DNA of 64,000 nucleotides. It comes from Desarmillaria ectypa (Eukaryota > Basidiomycota > Agaricomycetes > Agaricales > Physalacriaceae). The notes under the pieces are model-generated. The model ran no database searches. It saw only the letters and a program-made list of their open reading frames with translations, and was not told the DNA's origin. Position numbers and translations under genes: made by a program. Below, piece by piece: positions 23,925 to 33,904 of this stretch. How positions within the stretch are numbered: position 1 is the first letter of the stretch; every line of letters begins with the position of its first letter. Location: contig JAUDYN010000002.1 of assembly GCA_030407005.1 (NCBI GenBank), forward strand, positions 1,798,001-1,862,000, in the 5' to 3' direction.

Positions 23925-24258
23925 CGATGTGTGGCGGTCTATATTCGTGCCTTGCGTTCGATTTCCCCTTCATCTTTTTTCATTCAGTCCAACTTTATAT
24001 ATATATCTTGAATTCAATGCCGAGCAGGAGATGTACACGATGTTGCAATGATTGTAGTATTGAAGCGTGATTCGTGCTTGCGGTGTGATTTAAGAAATAT
24101 GAAAACAACTGCAAAAATACACCAGAATTTGACGAGAATTGCGACATGTGGCGTTGAGTTTGCACGAGATCACTGTGATCGAGCCTCTATAAGTAAACAG
24201 CGCACCTTATTTTCTTTCTTTCCCATCGTATCCCGCCCCTTCTTCCTTCCCGACAACC
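23925..24258. promoter_or_regulatory. GSK3 3' region and promoter of the MET30-like gene
   Basis: A TATATATATAT run near 23997-24007 probably lies in the GSK3 3' UTR. Pyrimidine-rich sequence (TTTTCTTTCTTTCCC) precedes the next start at 24259. No gene is seen here. Confidence 0.4.
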
Positions 24259-26318
24259 ATGGCGGCGAGCACGTCGTACGTCTGCGACACAATTCCTGCC
24301 GCTCGCCTCGCCCTCGGCGCCAAGACGGAAGATACGTCAATGTCGTCGCCGCCACCATCGGATGACCACGAGCACGACGACGTACCCTGTCAGCAGTCAG
24401 AGCAGGAAACCCATGCAGAACGCGGAACAGAGTCACCGCCGCCATTCCAGCCGCAACCTTCAGCGAGAAAGTTATGTGTGAGGCATCAAAGGATGGCGGA
24501 TGAAGGGACGAATTTGAAGCTACAACAGGTGCGAAGCCTTGGATGAAGACAAAGAACGACCGCTAACTATCATTGCAGTCGCTGGACGCTTTACCTCTCG
24601 AGGACAGGTCAGCGGTCTCTGCAATCTGGTCCAACTTTTCGTCATCATCCCATCCACGAAGGGCCTTGATTCTTCAAGGCCTGCTCACCATGTGCTGCTT
24701 TTCACAACTCTCTCTTCTTACCGAACAACTAGCCCACCTCATCCGAATCGATCCGTTCACTGTTCTTCCCCGCGAAGTCTCTCTTAAAGTCCTCAGCTAC
24801 CTCGATGCGACATCTCTATGTCGCGCGGCACAAGTCACCAAGCACTGGCGCAGCCTCGCTGACGACGATGTCCTATGGAGGGGCATCTGTGAGCAGCACA
24901 TCGGTCAAAAATGCAGGAAGTGTGGCTGGGCCCTGCCTATTCTCGAGAAGAAACGGACGTTTGCCAAGGCCTTGACGCCGCCGCCAAGCATTCCCTTGTC
25001 GTCGTCCGAACAGAGCGCAAAGAGAACATTAGAGGATCCCGCTGATAGGTCCGAACGACCACTCAAACGGTCCAGGTCGGATGACAGCAGTGACTCCTCA
25101 ACATCGGGAGATGAATCTGCCTGCGCCCTCGTTGCTCCTCTTGCTCCAGTGCCGATGACTCAGGTTACGCGCCCGTGGAAGGACGTCTACAGCGAGCGCA
25201 TGACGATCGAACAAAACTGGCGACGAGGACGGTGTACGGTCCGCACTCTCAGAGGGCACAAGGATGGTGTTATGTGCCTGCAGTTCATGGAAACACTATC
25301 ACATCCTGCATTCCCCGTGCTCATCACTGGTTCCTACGATCGTACAGCCCGAGTGTGGAATCTTGAGACTGGAGTCGAGTTGTACTGTCTAAAGGGGCAT
25401 ACAAGGGCTATCCGTGCTTTGCAATTCGACGAAGTCAAACTAATTACAGGGAGCATGGATTCGACGCTCAAAGTGTGGGATTGGCGACGGGGCAGGCTCA
25501 TCAGGACGCTTACGGGACACACGGAAGGCGTTGTTTGTCTCAACTTTGACTCCAACGTCCTTGCCAGCGGCAGTGTTGACTCGACAATTAAAGTGTGGAA
25601 TCTAAGGACGGGAGGTGCATTTACGCTGAGAGGTCACTCGGATTGGGTCAATGCGGTCAAGCTTTGGGACTCCAATCCATCGTCGACACCTTCCACTACT
25701 ATGAAGAGTCCAATGTTCGACACACCCGGATGTGCGGCGCCACAGATTGATCCAGGGAAAATGCTTTTTTCGGGATCGGACGACGGTACTATTAGACTCT
25801 GGGATTTAACACAACGGGCCTGTGTCAAGATCTTCACCGGTCATGTGGGGCAGGTACAAAGTCTCAAGTTGTTATTCGCAGATGATTGTAGTGGAGAAGA
25901 GGTGGAAAGTGACCAGGTCAAGGATGAGGAGAGGGAAGAGGCGCCGCAGTCCCGGACCAGGGCAAAGAAGCCCATTCTGATCTCTGGAAGTTTGGACAAC
26001 ACCGTAAAGCAGTGGGACATCGACACTGGGAAGACTGTAAGGACATACTTCGGACATATCGAAGGCGTCTGGGCAGTTACGAGCGATAAAATGAGGCTGG
26101 TTAGTGGTAGCCATGATAGGACTATCAAAGTTCGTTTTGTGTTTGTCTTCAGATATTTCTTACTGACGCATCTGCAGGTCTGGTCGCGAGAAGATGGTAG
26201 TTGTACTGCTACGCTCGTAGGGCATACGGCCGCAGTGAGTTGTCTCGCCCTGGGCGAAGACAAAATCATTTCTGGAGGAGACGACAACGACGTCAAAGTA
26301 TGGAGTTTCAGCGAGTGA
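24259..26318 (+). CDS. F-box/WD40 SCF substrate receptor, MET30/sconB-like
   Basis: Met30/SconB is the SCF ubiquitin-ligase receptor that restrains sulfur-assimilation transcription factors. Exon 1 (MAASTSYVCDTIPAARLAL) carries a disordered region ending KLCVRHQRMADEGTNLKLQQ. The second exon continues with LDALPLEDRSAVSAIWSNF, matching the conserved Met30 region, then the F-box (IDPFTVLPREVSLKVLSYLD followed by HWRSLADDDVLWRGICEQH) and a CRKCGWALP segment. Seven WD40 repeats follow from about residue 220: each ends in a phrase such as GSYDRTARVWNLETG, GSMDSTLKVWDWRRG, GSVDSTIKVWNLRTG, GSDDGTIRLWDLTQR, GSLDNTVKQWDIDTG, GSHDRTIKVW and GGDDNDVKVWSF. A 48-base intron (26130-26177) splits repeats six and seven. 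It fits with the sulfate permease later in the window as part of sulfur control, although they are not linked. Confidence 0.88.
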
Positions 26319-26569
26319 ATTATATCACCTTCTTAATATCACTTCAACAATTCTATTCACCCGCATCTTATTTTTATATTCCGCTCTCGCTCTAGTTATT
26401 GCTGTCTGTCGGTTTTGGCTTTCGTTGTTTTTACTTTCAATATTGCATTATCGTCTACCAATACACATCTATGAATGCAGAACAAAATGGATACATAGAT
26501 ATACACATGCACGGCCAGATGTCCATCATCGTTCAAGAAGCAACGGATATCGGTAATGGGAGGTGATGG

Positions 26570-29500
26570 TCAGGATGCAGTTGGGAAACCAAGCCTCTGT
26601 AGCTCTGGGATGCGATTCCTATGCATACGAACTTCATCAAGTTCAAGGGCTTTCGCCCGCTTGAGCAACGATTGCTCGAATTTTGGATCATCTAGACGAA
26701 TACTTCGCAATTGATGTTCCAGGTAGTGTAAATAGCCCAGTGGGCGATACTCCTCCAGATCGGGTGACTTGTAATATAAAACTTCCTTGACCTTATCTAT
26801 GAACCATACATATCGCTCGAAATTAATGAGCGTGCGGCCCTCGCGCTCAATAGTGGGCCGGTTGTTCTGTAGGACAGAATCCAGGTCTTGGATGTGGACA
26901 TCTGAACGGTGTCAATAGGGTATAGAAGAAACATTTCAGAGCGCACCAATCCAAGGGACACATCGTTCCCTTTCAAAGAACTGGACAGGCTGCCCTAGGA
27001 TCTTATGATAAGCTCGGTACTTGTACATAGGATTCATAATGTTGATGAGCCCGTCCATGGTTTGCCGTTGACGTGGCATCAGCTGCCCTAGAGTCATCTT
27101 TAGATGATCCTGAATAGCATCTGATTGCAAGGCTGTGGCTATAGCAGCCACCGAAGCGAAGTTCCTCATTTTCAAGCATTCCTTTACACAATGTTTGTTA
27201 GTATGGACCGCTTGACAGGCAAATTATGATAGAGTAATACCTGGCCTGTGTTGACGAAAAATACCAACACCCTGGAACTTTCATCGAGGCGAGTGGGATA
27301 GATGATGGCTCGTTGGACCCACAATTGAATTGCTTTATTAACCTTCTTGGCAGCTTCTACTCGATTCGCCGTTTCAGGTTTGAGATGAAGAATGTAGTCG
27401 GCTGGTAGAATGGCTCTGTACTTGTCTCCCTCCATCAGCGTCAGTGCGATAGCCAGATGCTTAGGTTGCATATCTGAGGATCTTGGGATATCGCACATAG
27501 ATGACGGTTCCGGTAGTATCGCAGAGGCCGACTAAGTATATGTTGTCAAAAAGTATTCGATGACAAGGATAATCAAGCTTACTCTGGTATCAATGGCACG
27601 CAACACCTCCTTGGCTTTGTCGTTCATTGTGGAAGATCTTTTCACAGACAGGGCCGAGATGCAAAATTCCTTCATCCGCAAGAGTAAGGGGGGGTCCACA
27701 TGAAAATTACTGTTGGATAGCCAATACAGGGCCACCGCATAGACGCTGACGTGATGTGAGCAAGGCGTCAATAAATTATGAAAAGTCAGAGAATCACACT
27801 TGTATTGTATATCAACTCTATTGCGAGCATGCAATCGCTGATTAACTTCAGCATCATAGAACCGACGAGCTAGTATGGAAAAAAAGTTCTCGACTGGCGT
27901 AAAATCCACCAATGTGGCTAGTAAAATATCCCGATATTCGAGATCCTTTTGCAGATCTTAAAGAAGTAAAGATTACAGTTAATTCATTTCAATGAAAATG
28001 AAAGAGAGGGGGGCATACTGCTCGTGTTAATGAGCCGGTCAACAAGGCCTTCCAGTGTACCAGAGACAACAGACATAGAAGAGTTTAAATGATATATAAT
28101 TTCACCGGGCTCGGCCTGAGACGGTAGTGTCATTTGTTCCAGATATCGAAGGCTTGATTCTCCAGAAAATTGACTGGTAGCAGGAGACGTGTCTCTTTCA
28201 GAGGCAGGACTGTAATAAACAGTATCCCCGAACTCAAGCGGATAATTCAGACCAGTTGGAATGTCTAATCTGGGAATAGTATGGTCGGGATGATGCGGAA
28301 ATGTTACACTGGATGACGGACGCTCATTTGGACGCGATATAGGGAGGGCCATCGTTTTAGATCGGAAGGAGGAAGATGATGAAGGCGAAGGAGTATGATT
28401 TGGGGCGTAACTGTGTATGCTGTAAATTTGACTACTTTCGGATATTGTCTGTACCATAGGCGGAGAAAGACCTTTTGACGAAGGAAAGGCTTGAATCTTG
28501 CTAGTTGCACTATCCGCAGTGTATGGACGCCTGAACGTCAGTTTACGTTTCGGAGAGACTGCCAGCCAATGAGTAACAAACAGACACATAAGAAGTGAAA
28601 CCTGCCTGCGGGTAACGTCAAACCCCGAATGAACAAAAGTTTTTCTTTGATTTCTGTCATCGGGGGTCTTGATTGAGGTTTCTTACGCCAGCAGCACTGC
28701 ATCAACGACCAAACATCGTCACTAAGACCGCGGGCAGTTACATCGCGCCCAGGTCGCCGCGGAAACCTTCCTAGATAGACTTCATGCTGTACAATGGCGT
28801 CCCCCTGGATGTAGCTAAACGGCTGTTCGTCTGACAAAATCTCGAGAGCCACCATGGCGAATGACCAAACGTCTGAGAAGGTCGATATAGTGCCACTGGT
28901 TTGTAAAAGCTCGTAGGCGCCCCATCTTGGATTGATGGTAGGGGAGGAAGTCATCCCCTTTCCACACTGAGGGAAGAATGGTCAAATGAGGAGAATACGG
29001 ACCCCTATTATAATTCCCACTTACGTCTGCCAAAAACTTTGACATCCCAAAGTCGGACAGGCGAGGCGTCCCGTCACGCGAAATAAGTACATTAGCCTGA
29101 TTGAAAAATTAGCTGAGATGCTCGGTTTTAGCGAGGAGAACTTACGCCACGCAGATCTCCATGTATAACTTCCTTTCGATGAAGATACTCCATGCCTTAG
29201 GATAACAATGACTCATAGCATGGCGACGAGCTTTGCGAAAGCTTTACCTTCTGAAATTTCGCTCAGGATACGTAGTCTGTTCACTTGCGGGTTATTTCTG
29301 ATAAATACATTGACTGTCCCATTATCCATCCATGGACTGACCTGTCATCGATGTCAAGTGTTGTTTAGGAGGAAAGCTGTAACGACACGCACAGAGTAAA
29401 TATCATCGTCGGTACGTAGGAACCCATATCTAAACACATCAGCAGGGGGTCCGAGGGAAAGAAAAATCACTGACAAAGGAACTACATTTTTGTGAGTTAG

Positions 29501-30795
29501 ACTCCTCCAAATAGTAACTTCTCTTTCAAACCGCTATAACTTTCGTTAGGACGTTGAAATCCTTTCAGAGTAAATTTCGCGTGCTCACTCTTTGCACGTC
29601 TGCGTTGCCGCTTTCAGCAATCCTTGGGAGCCTGACCGACACCTTTTGCACCGGTGAACATCAACAAATCCTTGAGAGAATTAGTGCTTACGGATTCCTT
29701 GTCTAGCCATTCGCCTGTTCGATGACAATCAATGATCGACGGCTGATACAAGTGTGAGGAGTTGCTTACCCTTGTAAATATCGTTGTATGTTCCTCGAGC
29801 AGCGATACGCCGACTATTAAAGGTTACTTGTCCCGTCACTGTAAAAAGTGTCAAAAAGGACAAGATGCTTGCGGGACTGACTTACAATCTTCCATGGGCG
29901 GTAGTTTGGAGGTACGTTCGTGAATTTGCCATAGACCTTGCTTAAAGTTGTGCTGCTGGTTGGGTCCCAGCTCAGAGTCACGAAGTTCCTGACGCCATAA
30001 CAAACGAGGGTAAGCAGTGTGAGTCGACACATTAATGTGCAATATATACATTCTGCAGGGACACCATGACATCTTCAATCATTTCCGATGGATGCACTTC
30101 TATTAGCGCCTTCATGTCGTCGTTGCTGTTGACAATTCGTTCGAGCAGTTCGCGAATTTCGGCTTTATCACGTTCTTGGATGGCTCTGGTTTCCAACTGC
30201 CCACGAGCCAACTGCAAACCTAGTTGTATCTGAGAAAGTTTATTGTCAGCATTCAAGGTCTGTTTGAAGAACGAGTCACGCACGTTGAAGTTTTGCATAG
30301 CCGTATCGATGTCCCGATGAAGGCGATCAATTCCTTCCTTTATCTCGCTTTGTTGGAAGAAGCTTCGTAGTTGGCTCAATTGCGCCCAGTCGTTGACTTT
30401 CCTGTGGATGCGCCGAACGATACTGATAGGATTGGTCAGACGAGGTAACTGTAGAAAGGACGCAACATACGCTGTCACCTCGTCTACCAATTCCGAGGGC
30501 CTTTGTCCCTCTAAGCCCACTGAACTGTCTCTCAATGCCAACATTAGGCTAACACATCTGTTACTGATGTCCTCACATTGTTGCTGATGAAGAACGGTCG
30601 GTGACGACAAATGAAAATACCAGAAGCCTTACTCTATACAACTTCACATTTTCAAGGTTGGTTAACGTAGCTTGTACTAGATAAGGTTCCGAGATCAGAT
30701 AAACCGGGAGATGGAGGCGAGAATAGCATACGGAGAGAGACACCTAGCTGCAAGCCAGGGACTCCAACCCCGGTCAACAGATCCAGTGTGTTCAT
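26570..30795 (-). CDS. Fusion protein: N-terminal helical domain, degenerate TKL kinase, RasGEF_N and RasGEF
   Basis: One phase-consistent chain of about 15 exons can be read without stops. It starts MNTLDLLTGVGVPGLQLATL (30795). An alpha-helical N-terminal domain follows (LYRQQCEDISNRCVSLMLAL, and a SIVRRIHRKVNDWAQLSQLR stretch), like the MLKL-type helical bundles of mushroom kinases. The kinase domain runs from IAARGTYNDIYKG (about 29,800) through REVTIWRSLTHKNVVPLSV, EVIHGDLRGANVLISRDG, PRLSDFGMSKFLAD and TFSDVWSFAMVALEILSDEQ to KEKLLFIR. A phase-1 intron then joins it to VSPKRKLTFRRPYTADS and a Ser/Pro linker. RasGEF_N follows (GTLEGLVDRLIN, ATLVDFTPVENFFSILARRF), and then the catalytic RasGEF domain (LALTLMEGDKYRAILPADYI, KMRNFASVAAIATALQSDAI, GRTLINFERYVWF), with the stop at 26570. 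The beta-3 motif reads VSVRL with no lysine, so the kinase half may be inactive. The RasGEF half should activate a Ras-type GTPase at the membrane. Full length is estimated at 1,100-1,200 residues. Confidence 0.8.
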
Positions 30796-30986
30796 GAGGG
30801 GGAAAGAGGAAGAGTAATAGACAAGCGACAGTCATCACAGCACTGCTGCCAGCTCAGGAACTTGACGATGATTCCGTTTACTTAAATTTCCAATTGTAAT
30901 TGCTAAATTAAATGCTATGCTTCCTTCCCTGTTACCTGAAAGAAGCAAATCAGAGTATAGAAATAAAATGCTGAAACACTGCCATC

Positions 30987-31081
30987 GGTAGCGTGGCCGA
31001 GTTGGTCTAAGGCGTTGGATTTAAGTTGTCTTGATTCCCAATGGACGTTAGTCCGCGCGAGTTCGAACCTCGCCGCTGCCA
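30987..31081 (+). tRNA. tRNA-Leu (anticodon UAA) with a short intron
   Basis: The 95-base gene has a perfect type II tRNA layout. The acceptor stem GGTAGCG pairs with CGCTGCC (one G-T pair). The D-arm/A-box reads TGGCCGAGTTGG. The anticodon loop has TTTAAG with anticodon TAA. The long variable arm is GGACGTTAGTCC, and the T-arm is GCGAGTTCGAACCTCGC. About 11 extra bases (TTGTCTTGATT) after position 37 are a pre-tRNA intron at the standard place. A T-run (TTTCTTTTT) just downstream is the RNA polymerase III terminator. Confidence 0.93.
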
Positions 31082-31358
31082 ATGCTTTCTTTTTCCACCC
31101 TGCCCGGAAATTGCATGAGTGTTGAATAGTCAATGACCCAGGTGCTACCTCTATTCCTGGGGCCAGGGCTAACTCCCGAATGATACCACCCTCAAAGCAT
31201 AGGGCTGTACCGGAAATCCCATTGTAGTAACGGATGTGAGCCACACAGTTAAAATGAGGCGGACTAACCCTTAGTTGTCACAAGGCATTGAGACGGTTAC
31301 ATGGTCAGATGCAATAGAAATTCTTGTATTAAGATCGTGTGCGCAATCAAAAGAGCTA

Positions 31359-32395
31359 TTATTGCAACTGTCAGTTTGAATGTAGTAATGGCGATGAACT
31401 GCACGTACCTCATTGATGTTATCTTGACCTCCAGGTCCTTGACGGACTCTAGGGTTCATAGTGTTCGTGAAAAGATCTCGCATAGCTTCAGAATCGATAC
31501 TACTGACCTCCGCGTTGGTTTAAATTCTTCAGGCGCCGGGTCGGCACCCCAGAAGCTGCTAAGCGAGCTCTTTCCACCAGGTTCAGTCCTTACCCGTCTA
31601 AGCCGCGAAATATAATCACACAAGTAAAGACTTAGAGAAGGGCCACATACCTGCTGGGCTTGACGGTCGATGTGAATGGTATTCCATATTCTTGTTCCTC
31701 CTCCTCCGCAGGGGTCGAGGAGATCGGTTGCTCAGGCGCTTCAACCTAGCAAGAGCGGAAACGCACGGGTCAGATTCTGATGGAGAATGAGAATCAAGGT
31801 AAGGGAATAATCGCCTGTTGTGATTCTTTTTGCGGTGCTGACGCTAGAGCATCATCCTGTTCTTGGAAGTCATCGCCGAAGATGTCAGTGTGTGGCCCAC
31901 CAGGGACAGTCCGTACGCGACGCGTAGGCTTGAACGTGTCAATGTGTTCTAAGCATGATTAGATAGAAAGGGACACAAACTCTCACGCCATGAGACGCTC
32001 ACCGATGACTGGAGATGTCGAGGGAGATGCTGCGGCTTCAGCAGCATCAAGGTGGTGGAGCGGCGGAGAGAACGTGCCAAAGGTCGCGTAACCTAGGACG
32101 CGTTAATGGGGACAGAAAGTATGGAGAGACAAGACTCACGAGGTAGCTTTTGAACATTGGTAAAGTTGGTGTCCACAGTAGTACCGGTATACCTGCATAT
32201 ATACACTGAACATTCTATGGGAAAGAGAGCGGAGTTGTGTTTACTTGAGGAACTCAATAAGAGATCGTTTCGTAAAAATGATATTAGTGTTGTCCCAGTC
32301 AAGCATTCCTGACAAAATTATGGTGAATGGCGTGTCGATGGGTATCGACAAGGGATCTAACCAAGGTTCGCAGGCCAGTCCTTTTCCTTCGTCAT
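31359..32395 (-). CDS. Small protein with three RRVRxxPGG repeats (Jupiter/HN1-like motif)
   Basis: Seven or so small exons join in phase into a protein of about 225 residues. It starts MTKEKDWPANLGMLDWDNTN (32395), then FTKRSLIEFLKYTGTTVDTN and VQKLPRYATFGTFSPPLHHL. Three repeats follow: FKPTRRVRTVPGGPHTDIFG, VKPSRRVRTEPGGKSSLSSF and FKPTRRVRQGPGGQDNINE, ending in LQ-stop. Acidic linkers (DDFQEQDDALAS, TPAEEEEQEYG) separate the repeats. The RxxxPGG-x(4-6)-F/L motif recalls the R-V-x-x-P-P-G-G motif of animal Jupiter/HN1 proteins, which act on microtubules. That link is a motif-level guess. One intron has a GC donor (CAACAG|GCGATT, about 31,815). It is divergent from COQ7, with 179 bases between the starts. 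Confidence 0.7.
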
Positions 32396-32574
32396 GTCGA
32401 TGGTATCGGAACGCGTGAAGCTGAGTGCTAGTCAGATGGCTAGGATGTCGGTGGATCTCGTACGTACGAGGTAGACATTCTGTCAATGACTGCGGTACTA
32501 AGGTTGGTATCGTTGAGGTAGTCGACCAAGGTTTGTTGATCCACCGTGACCGTCGCGACTCGTGACGTGACTCG

Positions 32575-33351
32575 ATGTCTTCCCTTAGACCGCTTCTGAC
32601 CCGAAGGACCTTTGTTACCCACCGTATTCTTCCTTCAGCAGCGTACACAGATGATTACGATCCACATAATCAAGCTATAACAACGACACCCACCACAATC
32701 TCTGAGGAACAACGACATGCTCTAGACAGTGCACTGAGAGTCGACCAAGCCGGAGAAATCGCAGCTGTTTCAATTTACCAAGGCCAGATAGCCGTGCTAG
32801 GGCGGAATGGAAAATTGAAACCGATGCTTCAGGTTTGTAGCTCTTACTGACGTGCTTTGTTGCTCGTCTTTACGCGTTTGTGTAACTAGGAAATGTTGGA
32901 GCAGGAGAAAAAGCATATCACTGTGATGGACAAGCTGCAAATACAGCATAGGGTCCGTCCTACCGTTTTGACAGAGGTCGCAAGGGTTGCAGGATTTGGA
33001 CTGGGTGCAGCTACGGCTTTCATGGGCAAAGAGGCCGCAATGGCCTGTACAGAAGCCGTTGAAACCGTCATTGGAGAACACTACGATGAGTAGGTATCTT
33101 TCTGTATGCTTCCTTGGATATGCTCAACTCCCCTTGTATGCAGTCAACTGAAAGAGATGGAATCGTTGCCTTCAGATCATCCTAGTGTGCCGTTGTTGAA
33201 AGATGTGATACGAGAGTTTCGTGATGACGAGCTTGAGCACCTCAACACCGCTGTCCAGAACGATGCTCAAAAGGCGCCTGCACATGCCCTGTTGAGTGCA
33301 ATTGTCGGCACTGGTTGTAAAGTGGCCATAGAGCTCTGCAGAAGAGTTTAA
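32575..33351 (+). CDS. coq7: COQ7, 5-demethoxyubiquinone hydroxylase
   Basis: COQ7 (CAT5) is a di-iron mono-oxygenase on the inner mitochondrial membrane that hydroxylates demethoxyubiquinone, the penultimate step in ubiquinone synthesis. The N-terminal part (MSSLRPLLTRRTFVTHRILP) looks like an import leader. The family motifs are present: ALRVDQAGEIAAVSIYQGQI, then MLEQEKKHITVMDKLQIQHR (an ExxH iron-binding pair), VAGFGLGAATAFMGKEAAMA, TEAVETVIGEHYDE and EFRDDELEHLNTAVQNDAQK (the second E...ExxH set), ending CKVAIELCRRV. Two introns (about 32,830-32,889 and 33,091-33,143) separate the exons. The protein is near the usual size. Its stop lies 38 bases from the end of the convergent NDUFB4-like gene. 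Confidence 0.95.
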
Positions 33352-33389
33352 TTGCTTGTACATATGCGTTCCTACAACCAATATCATCT

Positions 33390-33822
33390 TCATTCCGGCT
33401 TGATGGACAATGACTCTGTCTTCAATGTTCCAGTCCACTTCCAGCGCGACTAGAAATAGCTAGTCAGTAAAAGCACAGTAAAGAGGGAAGGATTCCGCGA
33501 ACATCCGTTGAGGAGGCCAGCAAGTAAATGGCGGTTGGGAACACAATACCAGCCAGGACGCCAGCACGGATGTTGGATGGCGTCCAACGAAATCGTAGAT
33601 AATTGGTTTCACGCTGAACAGAAAGCATCAAGGTAAATCGGTCACCAACGTTCCAGTCGAACTCACATAACGGTCAAACCGCTCAACAGCAGGATCAATG
33701 AACTGTGATAAATGTTTAGTGACAAGTCAAGGGTTCGCAATGGATATAACCTTGTAGGGACCTGTGAAATACTAAGTGACGCTCAGTGTATGCGAAAGGA
33801 CGGCCTTACCGTGACCTGCCAT
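33390..33822 (-). CDS. Complex I accessory subunit B15/NDUFB4-like
   Basis: This gene was found by splicing very short exons: MAGHGPYK, then FIDPAVERFDRY, then RETNYLRFRWTPSNIRAGVL with AGIVFPTAIYLLASSTD, and finally SRWKWTGTLKTESLSIKPE. All four introns (about 45-55 bases) have GT-AG borders and correct phases. The product of about 76 residues fits the fungal B15 (NDUFB4) subunit of NADH:ubiquinone oxidoreductase: an MAGHG-PYK start, an ERF...RE...YxRFRxTP basic segment, one transmembrane helix (GVLAGIVFPTAIYLLA), and a Trp-rich tail. Its start lies only 82 bases from the start of the divergent RBM-like gene. No single exon is longer than about 110 bases, so plain ORF searches miss it. Confidence 0.85.
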
Positions 33823-33904
33823 GGTGAAGAGGATCAAGGTGATGATTTGTTTGTTCTTTGTTTGTTCCACCTTTCCTTCTCACTCTCATCTACCTCAACG
33901 ACCC

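Noticed and set aside
32440..32648. Minus-strand frames upstream of the PGG-repeat gene
   Set aside because: They are antisense to the COQ7 5' end or lie in the shared promoter. The spliced model from the 32395 ATG gives a clean N-terminus.
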